A stretch of 62,710 bases of DNA from an uncultured Lachnoanaerobaculum sp. (GTDB lineage Bacteria; Bacillota; Clostridia; Lachnospirales; Lachnospiraceae): positions 1 to 62,710 of the forward strand of contig NZ_CALLVU010000064.1 of NCBI RefSeq assembly GCF_938015485.1, written 5' to 3'. Positions 22,318-31,324 of the stretch are shown in pieces. The notes beneath the pieces are model-generated. The model worked only from the letters and a program-made list of their open reading frames with translations. It made no database searches and had not been told where the DNA came from. The number at the start of each line of letters is the position of its first letter. Position 1 is the stretch's first letter. The position numbers and the translations under genes are program-made.

Positions 22318-22953
22318 ATGAAGCCGTTACATGGAAGTTTTGATTACTTACAACAAAGAGAATGTATTCAAGTAGGAGAAATTATAGATCCTGAAACATT
22401 TTGCCATTTTTCGAATAATTCAACTTTTCAAAGAGATGATATATTTCAAATAGATTATGTAGCAGCAATAATCGGAGATGTTGGGCTTTATGATACCATA
22501 GCAAAAACGAATAAATATGCACCTTGGAGATATGTAGGTCAGTGTGAAAAGGGACATATAGAAAACAAGAATCCTGCACTGATGCCGTTTGTGTATATTT
22601 GTTCAAGGTACAGAGCAAAAACATCAGAGGAAAGGCTGCAAAATATTGAACTTGCTAAACATGCTTGTGAGAGAGTTATACAGATGGGGGCAATACCAAT
22701 AGCACCGCATTTATACTTTACCAGATTTTTAAATGATAATGATGAATTTGAGAGAGACTTTGGTATGGAAGCCGGCAAAAAGATGATGGAGATGTGTAGT
22801 TCTTTCTTTGTGCTTACAGTAGATGAAGAAATCAGTGAAGGCATGGATGAAGAAATTAAATATATGACAGAGATACTTGGACTTGAGGGTAGTAACAAGA
22901 ACTATACAAAAGAAGAGGCAAAAAGGATTGTAGAGCAAAGATTGGAGATTTGA
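22318..22953 (+). CDS. DUF4406/DUF7768-like protein
   Basis: 211 residues. The second half (FVYICSRYRAKTSEERLQNI, MGAIPIAPHLYFTRFL) fits a Rossmann-like domain related to nucleoside 2-deoxyribosyltransferases, often annotated DUF4406 or DUF7768 in phages. A role in nucleotide metabolism is plausible. The first 90 residues are not recognised. GGAGG before ATG 22318. Confidence 0.65.
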   Translation: MKPLHGSFDYLQQRECIQVGEIIDPETFCHFSNNSTFQRDDIFQIDYVAAIIGDVGLYDTIAKTNKYAPWRYVGQCEKGHIENKNPALMPFVYICSRYRAKTSEERLQNIELAKHACERVIQMGAIPIAPHLYFTRFLNDNDEFERDFGMEAGKKMMEMCSSFFVLTVDEEISEGMDEEIKYMTEILGLEGSNKNYTKEEAKRIVEQRLEI

Positions 22954-22954
22954 T

Positions 22955-25660
22955 ATGCGTGTAGATGAAGTGGACATTGACCACTTGGTTGATTACAAAA
23001 CTGAATATTCTCGCATTATTCCAAAATACAAAATCTCCGGAGATAATCTGACAGGTCTGTGTCCATTTCATGATGATAAAAACAATTCTTTTTCAGTAGA
23101 TCTAAAAACAGGCTGTTGGAAATGTCATGCTGAAGACAGAGGCGGAAATTTTACATCATTTTATGCAGAACTGAACGGTATCGATACTAAAGAAGCCTAT
23201 AAAGCTATATTAAAGAAATATGGGGCTTATAAAGCAGAAGAAGATAAGAAGCCTGAGGGGAGCCTGTTATCGTACAGCGTAGCACAGTATGTACTTGAAA
23301 AGAGGCTCCCGGAGGACTTTCTAAAAAAGCAATGCTGTCTACAGACAAAAAAGGACAAACAGGGAATTCAATATTTATATATTCCATACTTCAATGAAAA
23401 TTCTGATGAAGTGACCTATAGAAAAAGGTATGGGGGCAAACAATTCAGATGGAAGTATAGAGCCGGAAAAGATATCTGCATGTATGGAGAGTGGAAGCTG
23501 GAGCAGATACGGACTGCAGGATATGTTGCCTTAGTTGAAGGCGAATCAGACAGTCAGAGCATGTGGTACATGGGCATAAGTACACTTGGAATCCCGGGAG
23601 CATCTATGATGAGAAAAGAGTGGGCAACCACTCTGCAGGATTTAAAAGTGTATATCCATGTTGAGCCTGACAAAGGTGGCGAAACATTCCTTCATAAAGT
23701 TACTACAGCACTAAGAGATGGCAATTTTATCGGACAAGTATACAAGTGGAGTTGCAAAAACTTAGGCTGTAAAGATCCTTCAGATGTGTATATCAAATAT
23801 GGCAAGGAAGAAGCTGCAGAGAAGATAAGGGCGGCCATCAGCAATGCACAGGCTATAGATATAGATGAGGAATCAATTCCTGAAGCTTTACCCGGAGCAC
23901 CTGTGAATTTAAGGCAGCCTGAAGGGTGGGTTTATTCAGATAAGGGTATAAGTAAGATTGATGAGAAGAAATTTACACCTGTTACAGTTTGCAGGACACC
24001 GATTATTTTAACTCAGAGGTTGCGAAGCATGGAAACCGGAGAAGAAAAAATGGAGGTAGCCTTTAAGAGGGATGGCACTTGGCACAAAGCAATATATCCA
24101 AGAAGCACGATCTTCACGGCAAGAGGCATTACAGCACTGGCAGATCTTGGATGTACGGTCACTTCTGAGAATGCAAAGCAGGTGGTTAAGTTTTTATCTG
24201 CTCTGGAAGCGGAGAACATAGACATCATAAGAAAGGCTGACTCTACATCTACATTCGGATGGCAGGAAGGGAAGAGATTTATACCGGGACATGATAAAGA
24301 TATAGTGCTTGATATAGATCCGTCACAAAGGGCACTTGCCGCTGCCTACTGCCAAAACGGTACATTCAAGGACTGGCTTGAGATGATGAGACCACACAGG
24401 AAGAGAGATAAGTTCAGATTTATTTTAGCTGCAGGATTTACGGCTCCGCTTCTTAGAATAATTAAACAGAGAATATTCTTTGTATATAACTGGGGAGGCT
24501 CTAAAGGCGGAAAGACTGCAGGTTTAAAGGCTGCACTCTCTGCATGGGGGGACCCTGAACGACTGATGGTAAATTTTAATGCTACTCAGGTAGGTCTCGA
24601 GAGAACGGCATCCTTTTATTGCGACTTACCACTTGGAATTGATGAGAGACAGCTTGCAGGAAACAATCAGAATAGCCTTGAAAAGATAGTATACATGATA
24701 GCAAGCGGAACAGGCAAAATCCGTGGAGCAAAGAGTGGCGGAATTCAGGCAATGCATACATGGAGAACGGTCGCACTTGCTACAGGTGAGGAGCCACTGT
24801 CAACAGAAACGAGCCAGACCGGTGTTAGCACCCGTGTGCTTGAGATTTACGGCGGTCCCTTTGATGATGAGAGAGAAGCGTCTATGATGCACCAGCAATC
24901 GTCTATAAATTGTGGCTGGGCAGGTCCGGCGTTTATAGGGATGTTAATGCATATGGATGAGCGAAGCATAACATCAAAATATGATGAGATGATGCAATTC
25001 GTATATCAATTAAGCAAAGGCAAGAGTGGTTCGCATATCGCAGGGATAGCTGCAGTAGCACTAACTGATGCAATTATAGATACATGGCTGTTTGAGAGCT
25101 CAGAATGGCTTCATAGATATGAAGTTGGAGGATTTGACACTAAAGAGGCTAAGGACAATCCTGAAGCATTACAGATAGCTCCTGAGTCATGGGAAAGAGC
25201 CAAGGAGATGGCAAGGAACATCCTAAAAGAGCAAATGGATGCAGATGTTGGTGATGTCAATGAAAATGCCACACAATATATTATTGATTGGATTCTCTCA
25301 AATAAAGACAGTTTCGGAGAAAGGGTATACGGCACATGCCTAGGGCTTATACAAGGACCGGAAGTGTATATATTTCCATCGATGCTCACTCAAGCACTTA
25401 CAAAGGCAGGATACTCATCAAGAAAGACTATGAAATATCTGGCAGATAAAAACCTGATTGGGACAACGACCAGCAAAAACGGCGGAACTAAAAATTCAGT
25501 ATTTAAGTGGTTCAATGGAAGGCAATCTCGATTTGTGGAGTTTCATCTTGGGAAAATTGTAAAGGAAAGTGAGCCGGCAGTAGATGAGAATGGAGATCCA
25601 ATGGGAGAAGGATGGAATCAAGTTCATGAAAATGAGCAGATGGAACTTCCATTTGATTAG
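22955..25660 (+). CDS. Primase-helicase (CHC2 zinc finger, Toprim-like, DUF927 motor)
   Basis: 901 residues. The CHC2 zinc finger uses C36, H39, C54 and C57. A Toprim-like segment around VALVEGESDSQSM (about 190-205) and a C-terminal DUF927 ATPase with Walker A GGSKGGKT (514-521) follow. The combination is that of self-contained phage primase-helicases, which prime and unwind at the replication fork. ATG 22955 is one nucleotide after the previous stop. Directly downstream is a repeat-rich region, the probable origin. Confidence 0.9.
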   Translation: MRVDEVDIDHLVDYKTEYSRIIPKYKISGDNLTGLCPFHDDKNNSFSVDLKTGCWKCHAEDRGGNFTSFYAELNGIDTKEAYKAILKKYGAYKAEEDKKPEGSLLSYSVAQYVLEKRLPEDFLKKQCCLQTKKDKQGIQYLYIPYFNENSDEVTYRKRYGGKQFRWKYRAGKDICMYGEWKLEQIRTAGYVALVEGESDSQSMWYMGISTLGIPGASMMRKEWATTLQDLKVYIHVEPDKGGETFLHKVTTALRDGNFIGQVYKWSCKNLGCKDPSDVYIKYGKEEAAEKIRAAISNAQAIDIDEESIPEALPGAPVNLRQPEGWVYSDKGISKIDEKKFTPVTVCRTPIILTQRLRSMETGEEKMEVAFKRDGTWHKAIYPRSTIFTARGITALADLGCTVTSENAKQVVKFLSALEAENIDIIRKADSTSTFGWQEGKRFIPGHDKDIVLDIDPSQRALAAAYCQNGTFKDWLEMMRPHRKRDKFRFILAAGFTAPLLRIIKQRIFFVYNWGGSKGGKTAGLKAALSAWGDPERLMVNFNATQVGLERTASFYCDLPLGIDERQLAGNNQNSLEKIVYMIASGTGKIRGAKSGGIQAMHTWRTVALATGEEPLSTETSQTGVSTRVLEIYGGPFDDEREASMMHQQSSINCGWAGPAFIGMLMHMDERSITSKYDEMMQFVYQLSKGKSGSHIAGIAAVALTDAIIDTWLFESSEWLHRYEVGGFDTKEAKDNPEALQIAPESWERAKEMARNILKEQMDADVGDVNENATQYIIDWILSNKDSFGERVYGTCLGLIQGPEVYIFPSMLTQALTKAGYSSRKTMKYLADKNLIGTTTSKNGGTKNSVFKWFNGRQSRFVEFHLGKIVKESEPAVDENGDPMGEGWNQVHENEQMELPFD

Positions 25661-25678
25661 ATTGCGCAAAATCAAGAA

Positions 25679-25974
25679 GTCACCAAATTTCAAAAAAGGT
25701 CACCAAATTAAGAAATTGGAGCAAATTTGGTGACTGTATGAATAAATAAAAATATTAAAGTATTAGCACTAAAATATGTTGAATATAACGAAAGTTACTA
25801 CTCACCTATTTTAAAATCAAAATAGGTGAGTAGTAAAGTGAGTAGTCAGGTGAGTAGTAAGAATGGCTTAAAATAAGGCTTTATAACCTATATACTCACC
25901 TATAACACCTATATACTCATTTATATACCAATATATTTTTCAGTGGAAAGTGGTGATACCCTGTCACCAAATTT
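25679..25974. repeat. Family A repeats: four GTCACCAAATT copies
   Basis: GTCACCAAATTT or its near copy GTCACCAAATTA occurs at 25679-25690, 25699-25710 and 25963-25974, and inverted at 25723-25734. Copies two and three face each other. They surround and interleave with the family B repeats. Consistent with iterons or protein-binding sites of an origin next to the primase-helicase gene. Confidence 0.7.
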
Positions 25975-26109
25975 GCTAAAAAAACAAGGTATATATCAAA
26001 AAATAGGTGAGTAGGTGAGTAGTAAGCCTACAAACGGCGTAGTTAAGCCATTTTTACTACTCACCTAAGGTTTTTCGTAAGTGAGTAGTAGGAAATAAGT
26101 GAGTAGTAA
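25795..26109. repeat. Family B repeats (GGTGAGTAGTAA) with a perfect 18-bp inverted repeat; likely origin region
   Basis: TTACTACTCACCTATTTT (25795-25812) and its exact complement (25819-25836) form an 18-bp inverted repeat with a 6-nt loop. Further copies of (G)GTGAGTAGT lie at 25838-25846, 25848-25860, 26004-26025 (two, fused), 26081-26090 and 26099-26109, and inverted at 25891-25904, in part at 25912-25920, and at 26054-26066. The 450-nt stretch 25661-26110 has no gene with a ribosome binding site. The block is a strong candidate for the phage origin, or a regulatory hub for the next gene, whose start overlaps the last copy. Confidence 0.75.
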
Positions 26110-26110
26110 A

Positions 26111-26497
26111 ATGGATTTTAAAAATCAGATTGATGAACTTAAGAGGCTCGTGGAGAGACTAAAGAAAAATGATTTAAATGTTCCAAAAGAAGAACTGATG
26201 ACAAAGTATAAAAAGTCTTACATGGAGTTGAAAAATGAAATAAAGAAAATAGCAGATGGTCTGATAGATGAGATACTGATAGAGGGTTTACTAATTGTTA
26301 AAGATGAAAGAGGATATAAATGTCTTGAAGATATAAGCAGGTTTGTTGAAAAGAAAAAAGATGAAGGGATTATTAAGCAGTGTAGTGATTTAATCTTTAA
26401 GGAATATGATGTGGATAAAGTGGTTGAACTGGCTAAAGATGTTAAAACCGGAATTGACAAAATTTACAGTGAATATTTAGAGGAGGTAGAGCAATGA
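26111..26497 (+). CDS. Helical protein after the repeat block
   Basis: 128 residues from ATG 26111; GTG 26099 in frame falls inside a repeat copy. There is no clear Shine-Dalgarno sequence, so translation may be weak or controlled through the repeats. The protein is almost entirely helical and charged. It overlaps the next gene by 4 nt (ATGA). Function unknown. Confidence 0.55.
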   Translation: MDFKNQIDELKRLVERLKKNDLNVPKEELMTKYKKSYMELKNEIKKIADGLIDEILIEGLLIVKDERGYKCLEDISRFVEKKKDEGIIKQCSDLIFKEYDVDKVVELAKDVKTGIDKIYSEYLEEVEQ

Positions 26498-26664
26498 GTA
26501 TGGTGGAAATATTGGAAATGCTTAATAAAAAAGTCAAGGAAGATGATAATAGGCATTCGCCTTGGACACGTATGGTATTAGAAAAAGATTCACTGAAAAA
26601 GTTAAGGACTGTTTTGGTTATAGAATATGCCAAACATAAAAGGAGTGGTGGCAGTAATGAATAG
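26494..26664 (+). CDS. 56-residue protein
   Basis: ATG 26494 with AGGAGG upstream and overlapping the previous stop. MSMVEILEMLNKKVKEDDNR and a basic C-terminus. It overlaps the VRR-NUC gene by 8 nt. Not recognised. Confidence 0.55.
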   Translation: MSMVEILEMLNKKVKEDDNRHSPWTRMVLEKDSLKKLRTVLVIEYAKHKRSGGSNE

Positions 26665-27160
26665 TGAAGGATACAAGGATCCTACTGCTGATATTGCGGT
26701 AGGAGGTATATACCATAATCGTGGGAAAATTGATTATACAAAGTTTAAAACTTATGATGAGCTTTTAGGATATATAAAAAATAGATATGAGAAGATAAGA
26801 AACAATTATGAGGCAGAGGTTTTTATTAGAGAGCGTATGCCAAAAGAATCGTATTATCAAAGAAAGATAATGGAGTGGATCGGTAAAAACATTCCTGATG
26901 CAGTTATTTGGAAAGAAGCAGCAGGCCCATATTCAAGACAGGGAATCCCGGATATTACTTGCATAGTGAATGGCCGATATTACGGGTTTGAAGTAAAGAG
27001 GCCTTTTATTGGAAAACTAAGTAAGATCCAAAAAGAAACAATTGATTTGCTTAATAAGGCAGGAGCGAAAGCATATGTAGTCACTTCGGAAAAGGAAGTG
27101 GCTGAGATTTTAAAAGATGAGATCAAAGGAGTGTTTGATGGAGCAAAAAGAAGAGAATAA
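26657..27160 (+). CDS. VRR-NUC nuclease
   Basis: 167 residues from ATG 26657 (AGGAG 12 nt upstream). The C-terminal half shows the PD-(D/E)xK core of VRR-NUC: YYQRKIMEWI, GIPDITCIV, then GFEVKRP. Such proteins cut DNA structures such as Holliday junctions and flank phage packaging modules. It lies in a run of coupled small genes. Confidence 0.85.
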   Translation: MNSEGYKDPTADIAVGGIYHNRGKIDYTKFKTYDELLGYIKNRYEKIRNNYEAEVFIRERMPKESYYQRKIMEWIGKNIPDAVIWKEAAGPYSRQGIPDITCIVNGRYYGFEVKRPFIGKLSKIQKETIDLLNKAGAKAYVVTSEKEVAEILKDEIKGVFDGAKRRE

Positions 27161-27368
27161 AATTTATTCTATGCCACTACTTAAGAACATTGGACTGCAG
27201 GCAGTAGGTAAGAAAGGCTGGAAGTTAACCCAATGTCCGGTGTGTGGGTGCAAATGTTTTGAAACTCCTCAGGCAAGAGTGCTAAGGGATTTGAAGTATG
27301 TAGGAATGTGTACAGAGTGTATGCTGAGGAAAAGATTTTGCAATAAAGGAGTGTCTAATGCAAACTGA
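27138..27368 (+). CDS. Small zinc-finger protein
   Basis: 76 residues from ATG 27138, preceded by AAAGGAG and overlapping the nuclease gene by 23 nt. CPVCGCKC and CTECMLRKRFC supply two cysteine knuckles. Probably binds zinc and perhaps DNA. Function unknown. Confidence 0.6.
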   Translation: MEQKEENKIYSMPLLKNIGLQAVGKKGWKLTQCPVCGCKCFETPQARVLRDLKYVGMCTECMLRKRFCNKGVSNAN

Positions 27369-27843
27369 TAGCAAAGAGTTGATTGTTGCTATGAAGAAGT
27401 ATCTAGGGCAATATTATAAGGCTAAGCTTAAAAGAAAACAGCTGGAAGTTAGATTGAAAAATTTCAGGGAAGAGATGGTGGAAGCAAAGGGGATAAATTA
27501 TTCACCTGTGCCGGGAGGTCAATCAGGATGCACAACATCAAAGACTGAGGATTATGTAGTCCGAGCATTAGAGATTGAAGATAGGATTATGAAGCAACAG
27601 GTGGAAGTCCAGAGGGCAATGTTTGCTGTGATGGAAGTAATGGACTTCCTACCGATTGACTCTGTGGAGAGAAGTGTGCTTGAGTATAGACATATAGATT
27701 GTTTACCCTGGAAATTTATAATTGCTAGAATGAGCTATTCAAAGGCTTCTTGCCATAACTATTATAATGCAGGGATTGATATGCTGCTTGGGTGTGATGA
27801 GGTTCAGGCAACCCTCCAAAAGTATATAGAGTCTAACAAGTAA
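27358..27843 (+). CDS. ArpU/RinA-like late-gene transcription regulator
   Basis: 161 residues. The C-terminal segment (ERSVLEYRHIDCLPWKFIIA, then SKASCHNYYNAGI) looks like a sigma-70 region 4-type HTH, as in ArpU and DUF1492 phage regulators. These proteins activate the late genes and are typically the last gene before the packaging module, as here. Start ATG 27358 follows AAAGGAG. Confidence 0.75.
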   Translation: MQTDSKELIVAMKKYLGQYYKAKLKRKQLEVRLKNFREEMVEAKGINYSPVPGGQSGCTTSKTEDYVVRALEIEDRIMKQQVEVQRAMFAVMEVMDFLPIDSVERSVLEYRHIDCLPWKFIIARMSYSKASCHNYYNAGIDMLLGCDEVQATLQKYIESNK

Positions 27844-27849
27844 AGTGTA

Positions 27850-27879
27850 TTGACTTTATAGAGCATAGGGTAGTATTGT
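27850..27879 (+). promoter_or_regulatory. Promoter of the membrane-anchored cargo gene
   Basis: TTGACT (27850-27855), 18 bp and TATTGT (27874-27879). The dyad TATTGTT (27874-27880) / AACAATA (27892-27898) overlaps the -10 and may be an operator. Confidence 0.5.
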
Positions 27880-27911
27880 TGAAGTTACAATAACAATACA
27901 AGGAGGATGGT

Positions 27912-28436
27912 ATGAATCAAAAAAGGAGAAAAGTGATGGCTGTGATTTTAATTGCTATTATTGTTATATGTATTATAGGGATATTGGCAAAGAAACCTGC
28001 AGGAGATGATAAGCCTGCGACTGATAAAAAGGAGACGGTGGAGTCGTTAACTCTTTCAAACAACTCAGAAAAGGAAACTGAAACAACAGGGAAGTCAGCG
28101 ACAATTGATGGGGTGGATGTAATATTTTCTGACAACGTAAAAAATGATGCAACAGGCAATGCGAGACTTGCGAAGGTTACCGGAGAGAAATCAGTGGAAG
28201 AGTATGTGCTTGATTATTATAAAATGTATTTTAAGAGTGACCAGGAAGTACATGCAATAGTAAACTACACGCTTAATACAACAGCCTGTGTGACAAGCGT
28301 GGGTGATAAAATAAATGTAAGGATATATGAACACATAGATGGAGAAGAGCAGGATGCAAAGAAACTGTTCTCCGGAGAGAAGTCCGCAGAGTACAATGTG
28401 GACAAAGAGACAGGAGCGATAGATAAGGTCGAGTGA
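27912..28436 (+). CDS. Membrane-anchored secreted protein, likely lysogenic cargo
   Basis: 174 residues. An N-terminal membrane anchor (VMAVILIAIIVICIIGILA, about 9-27) is followed by a low-complexity linker and a soluble domain of about 110 residues (VDVIFSDNVKNDATGNARLA). It should sit outside the membrane. The gene has its own promoter, a possible operator and its own terminator, between the late regulator and the packaging genes, which is typical of a moron. Family not recognised; host surface modification or superinfection control are possibilities. Confidence 0.65.
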   Translation: MNQKRRKVMAVILIAIIVICIIGILAKKPAGDDKPATDKKETVESLTLSNNSEKETETTGKSATIDGVDVIFSDNVKNDATGNARLAKVTGEKSVEEYVLDYYKMYFKSDQEVHAIVNYTLNTTACVTSVGDKINVRIYEHIDGEEQDAKKLFSGEKSAEYNVDKETGAIDKVE

Positions 28437-28501
28437 CTAAAGAGTAGACACAAATAGACTTTTATATGTGCTATTATAGTAGCATGGAGTATAACGAAAG
28501 G

Positions 28502-28546
28502 GGATATAGCATAAGGTCGATGTGGACTTGTGCTATGTCCTTTTTT
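28502..28546 (+). terminator. Terminator of the cargo gene
   Basis: GGATATAGCATAAG (28502-28515) pairs with CTTGTGCTATGTCC (28527-28540) over 14 bp with two wobble pairs, followed by TTTTTT. It isolates the cargo gene from the late operon. Confidence 0.9.
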
Positions 28547-28576
28547 AATACAAAATACTGAATGCATCAAAAAAAT

Positions 28577-28640
28577 GGTAGGTACTACCTGAGGGGGTGG
28601 GGCATGCGGGGCGGAAAACAGCCCGGTCCTTGTCCCCCTA
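28577..28640. other. Candidate cos site, GC-rich stretch upstream of terS
   Basis: A small dyad GGTAG-GTA-CTACC (28577-28589) is followed by a patch far richer in G and C than its surroundings (28590-28640). AGGGGG (28592-28597) mirrors CCCCCT (28634-28639). The position directly before the small terminase gene, with lambda-like Nu1/GpA terminase, is the usual place of a cos site. The exact cut cannot be read from sequence. Confidence 0.45.
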
Positions 28641-28708
28641 AAAATAAAAACACATGTTTGATTTCGTTACGACTGGCAGGGAAAGTAATCTATAGGAGGT
28701 GATGGTTG

Positions 28709-29263
28709 ATGCTTGAAGATCAAAATACTTATTGTCGTGTAGAAGTTATCTCCTCGCTTTTTGGTGTGACTGTGAGAAGGGTTCAACAACTTACACAAGA
28801 AGGAATAATATCTACTACAAAAACATTAGAGGGGAATAGGTACGAATTAGTTCCAACGACACAAAAATATATAAAATATCTTTCGGATAGAGCATATGGT
28901 AAAAGTAAGTCTGAAAGAGAAATGGAACTTAGGGAACAAAAGCTTCAAGCTGAAATTGCTTTAAAAGAATCGCAAGGGGAAATGCATAGGTTAAAGACAG
29001 AGATAGCATCGGGTAAGTACATTGATATCGAAGAGGTGAAGATGGACTATAGCCGATTTTTTGTTTCATTCAAAAAATTTGCATTATCTTTACCAAGTAG
29101 ACTTGTAGGAAGAATTATAGGACACTGTGATCCTGTTGAACTTAGAGCAGTAGAGAAAGATTTGAGTTCAGAAGTCATAAGATTGATGGACAGTTTTGTG
29201 GTGGCAGGATGTACCCATGAAGAATTGGAAAAGAAAAAGCGTGGCAAGAAATCCGTTCCGTAA
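28709..29263 (+). CDS. Terminase small subunit (Nu1-like)
   Basis: 184 residues from ATG 28709 with AGGAGGTGA upstream. N-terminal winged HTH of the MerR/Nu1 type (EVISSLFGVTVRRVQQLTQEG) recognises the packaging site; the central part is a coiled coil (EREMELREQKLQAEIALKE). It binds cos and recruits the large subunit. It overlaps TerL by 47 nt. Confidence 0.85.
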   Translation: MLEDQNTYCRVEVISSLFGVTVRRVQQLTQEGIISTTKTLEGNRYELVPTTQKYIKYLSDRAYGKSKSEREMELREQKLQAEIALKESQGEMHRLKTEIASGKYIDIEEVKMDYSRFFVSFKKFALSLPSRLVGRIIGHCDPVELRAVEKDLSSEVIRLMDSFVVAGCTHEELEKKKRGKKSVP

Positions 29264-31082
29264 ATTTGAAGTAACAAGTTATCAGAAGGAAGTACTTAAA
29301 TTCTTGAAGCCACCAGAAGATATTACAGTCACACAGTGGGCAGATAAATATAGAGTTTTAGACTTAAGGTCTTCTGCTATACCTGGGCCGTGGCGAACAG
29401 AACACACACCATATTTGAGAGGAATAATGGATGAATTTAATAATTATGAAACAGAGGAAATTATATATGTTAAGCCTACTCAAGTAGGTGGCACGGAATG
29501 CCTACAAAATATGGTTGGATATATTATTCAGCAGGACCCGTCTCCAACTATGATAGTGTATCCTACTGATAAACTTGCTGAATCGGTATCTCAAAACAGG
29601 CTTCAACCTATGATAAAGGCTTCTACGGGGCTTAGAAACAGATTTTTAGAAAACGAGTCAACGAGGTTGGAGTTACAGTTTGATGGAATGTATTTAACTC
29701 TTGCAGGTTCAAATTCTCCATCAAGTCTTGCAAGTAAGGCAATCCGATTTCTTTTCCTTGATGAGGTAGATAAATATCCAGGTGCAAGCAAGAAGGAGGC
29801 GGATCCAATTTCTCTTGCAAGGGAGAGAACGAAAACATTCCATAATAAAAAAATATTCCTGACGAGTACGCCTACCTTAAGAGAAGGGCATATATGGAAA
29901 GCCATGGAAGATGCTGATATTGAAAAGCATTACTTTGTGCCATGTCCACATTGTGGAGAGTATATTGAATTAAAGATGAAACAAATCCAATTCCCCAAGG
30001 GTGAGGATATGAGCTATGCAGACCGTGCAGAGTTCGCAACCTATGTGTGCCAAGAATGTGGATGCATAATAACAGATAGAGATAAACCGGATATGCTTAG
30101 ACTTGGAGAATGGAGAGTTGTCAAGGAAAACACTAAGTTCGCAAGAAAAGTTGCATTCTGGATGAATACGTTGTATTCGCCTTTTGTGAGGTTCTCTGAG
30201 GTTGCAAAAGAATTCCTTGAAAGTCATGATGATCCCGAGAGGCTGCAAAACTTTGTAAACAGCTGGCTGGCAGAGCCTTGGGAGGATACAAAGCTTAAGA
30301 CCAGTGCAGACCTCGTTATGGAAAGACAGACAGAGTATGAAGAGTTTATTGTTCCTGAATGGACGAAGGTTCTGACAGCAGGAGTTGATGTTCAGGAAAA
30401 CTGCTTTTATTGGAGTATAAGAGCATGGGGGGATTATTTCACAAGTCAAAATATAGCACATGGCCAAGCATATTCATTCCAGGAGGTGGAAAGAATAATG
30501 AATTTGTCGTACCGGATGCCTGACAGTACTCCTCTTGTAGTTGCACTCGCATTGATAGATTCAGGTAATGATACCGATAGGGTATATGATTTCTGTGCAA
30601 ACAACTCTGAGTGGGCATTACCAAGTAAGGGCGCTTCAAATAATATGCTTACTCATTATAAATTATCTAAAGTAAACAAGGCTGACAGCAAAGCTTACGG
30701 AATGAACCTTGTACTTGTTGATACCGGTAAATATAAGGATATGATTGCAGGACGTATGAGGAAAGATAATGGAACTGGTTCATGGATGGTGTATAAAAAT
30801 TGTGATATGGAGTATGCGACACAAGTAACTGCAGAACACAAGGTTAATGTTAAAAATGGGAAAGGTGTAGTTAAGCAAGAGTGGAGACCAAAAACAGCTC
30901 ATGCTGATAACCACTATCTTGACTGCGAGGTTTATGCACTATGTGCAGCGGATATTCTTGGAGTGAGAACAATGCATCTTGATAATGTTGTTGAGAATGT
31001 AGAGAAGAGCACAAAGCAAGATGATACAAAGCACTTTCCTGAAGAACAATGGATTCGAACAAATGAGAACTGGAATATTTAA
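29217..31082 (+). CDS. Terminase large subunit (GpA family)
   Basis: 621 residues from ATG 29217, with AGGA 7 nt upstream; other in-frame starts are worse placed. Packaging motor Walker A-like KPTQVGGTE (86-94), Walker B FLFLDEVD (178-185), a zinc knuckle using C243, C246, C278 and C281, and the nuclease segment AGVDVQENCFYW. It cuts concatemers and pumps DNA into the prohead. GpA terminases go with cos packaging. Confidence 0.93.
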   Translation: MKNWKRKSVARNPFRKFEVTSYQKEVLKFLKPPEDITVTQWADKYRVLDLRSSAIPGPWRTEHTPYLRGIMDEFNNYETEEIIYVKPTQVGGTECLQNMVGYIIQQDPSPTMIVYPTDKLAESVSQNRLQPMIKASTGLRNRFLENESTRLELQFDGMYLTLAGSNSPSSLASKAIRFLFLDEVDKYPGASKKEADPISLARERTKTFHNKKIFLTSTPTLREGHIWKAMEDADIEKHYFVPCPHCGEYIELKMKQIQFPKGEDMSYADRAEFATYVCQECGCIITDRDKPDMLRLGEWRVVKENTKFARKVAFWMNTLYSPFVRFSEVAKEFLESHDDPERLQNFVNSWLAEPWEDTKLKTSADLVMERQTEYEEFIVPEWTKVLTAGVDVQENCFYWSIRAWGDYFTSQNIAHGQAYSFQEVERIMNLSYRMPDSTPLVVALALIDSGNDTDRVYDFCANNSEWALPSKGASNNMLTHYKLSKVNKADSKAYGMNLVLVDTGKYKDMIAGRMRKDNGTGSWMVYKNCDMEYATQVTAEHKVNVKNGKGVVKQEWRPKTAHADNHYLDCEVYALCAADILGVRTMHLDNVVENVEKSTKQDDTKHFPEEQWIRTNENWNI

Positions 31083-31099
31083 GGTTAAGGAGATTTGCA

Positions 31100-31324
31100 A
31101 TGAATAACAATTATACGGCAAATGAAATGCTGGAAGAAGTTAATAATGCGATATACTCAGTCCTTGTCGGTGGACAGTCGTACAAGATAGGTACAAGGCA
31201 AATGACAAGAGCTGATTTGAATCTATTATACAAAATGAAGAATGATTTGATGGCTCAGGTTCAATCAGAGAATGGTAATCACCTGCTGGATGACACCTAT
31301 GTTGCGATATTTAGTGGGAGGTAA
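31100..31324 (+). CDS. gpW-like head-tail joining protein
   Basis: 74 residues (MNNNYTANEMLEEVNNAIYS, then YKIGTRQMTRADLNLLYKMK). Length, position between terminase and portal and sequence pattern fit gpW, which completes the head before tail attachment. Its TAA overlaps the portal ATG. Confidence 0.75.
   Translation: MNNNYTANEMLEEVNNAIYSVLVGGQSYKIGTRQMTRADLNLLYKMKNDLMAQVQSENGNHLLDDTYVAIFSGR

Noticed and set aside
25661..26110. Non-coding RNA or coding gene in the repeat block
   Set aside because: No promoter-like sequence or ORF with ribosome binding site was found; repeat structure explains the block better.
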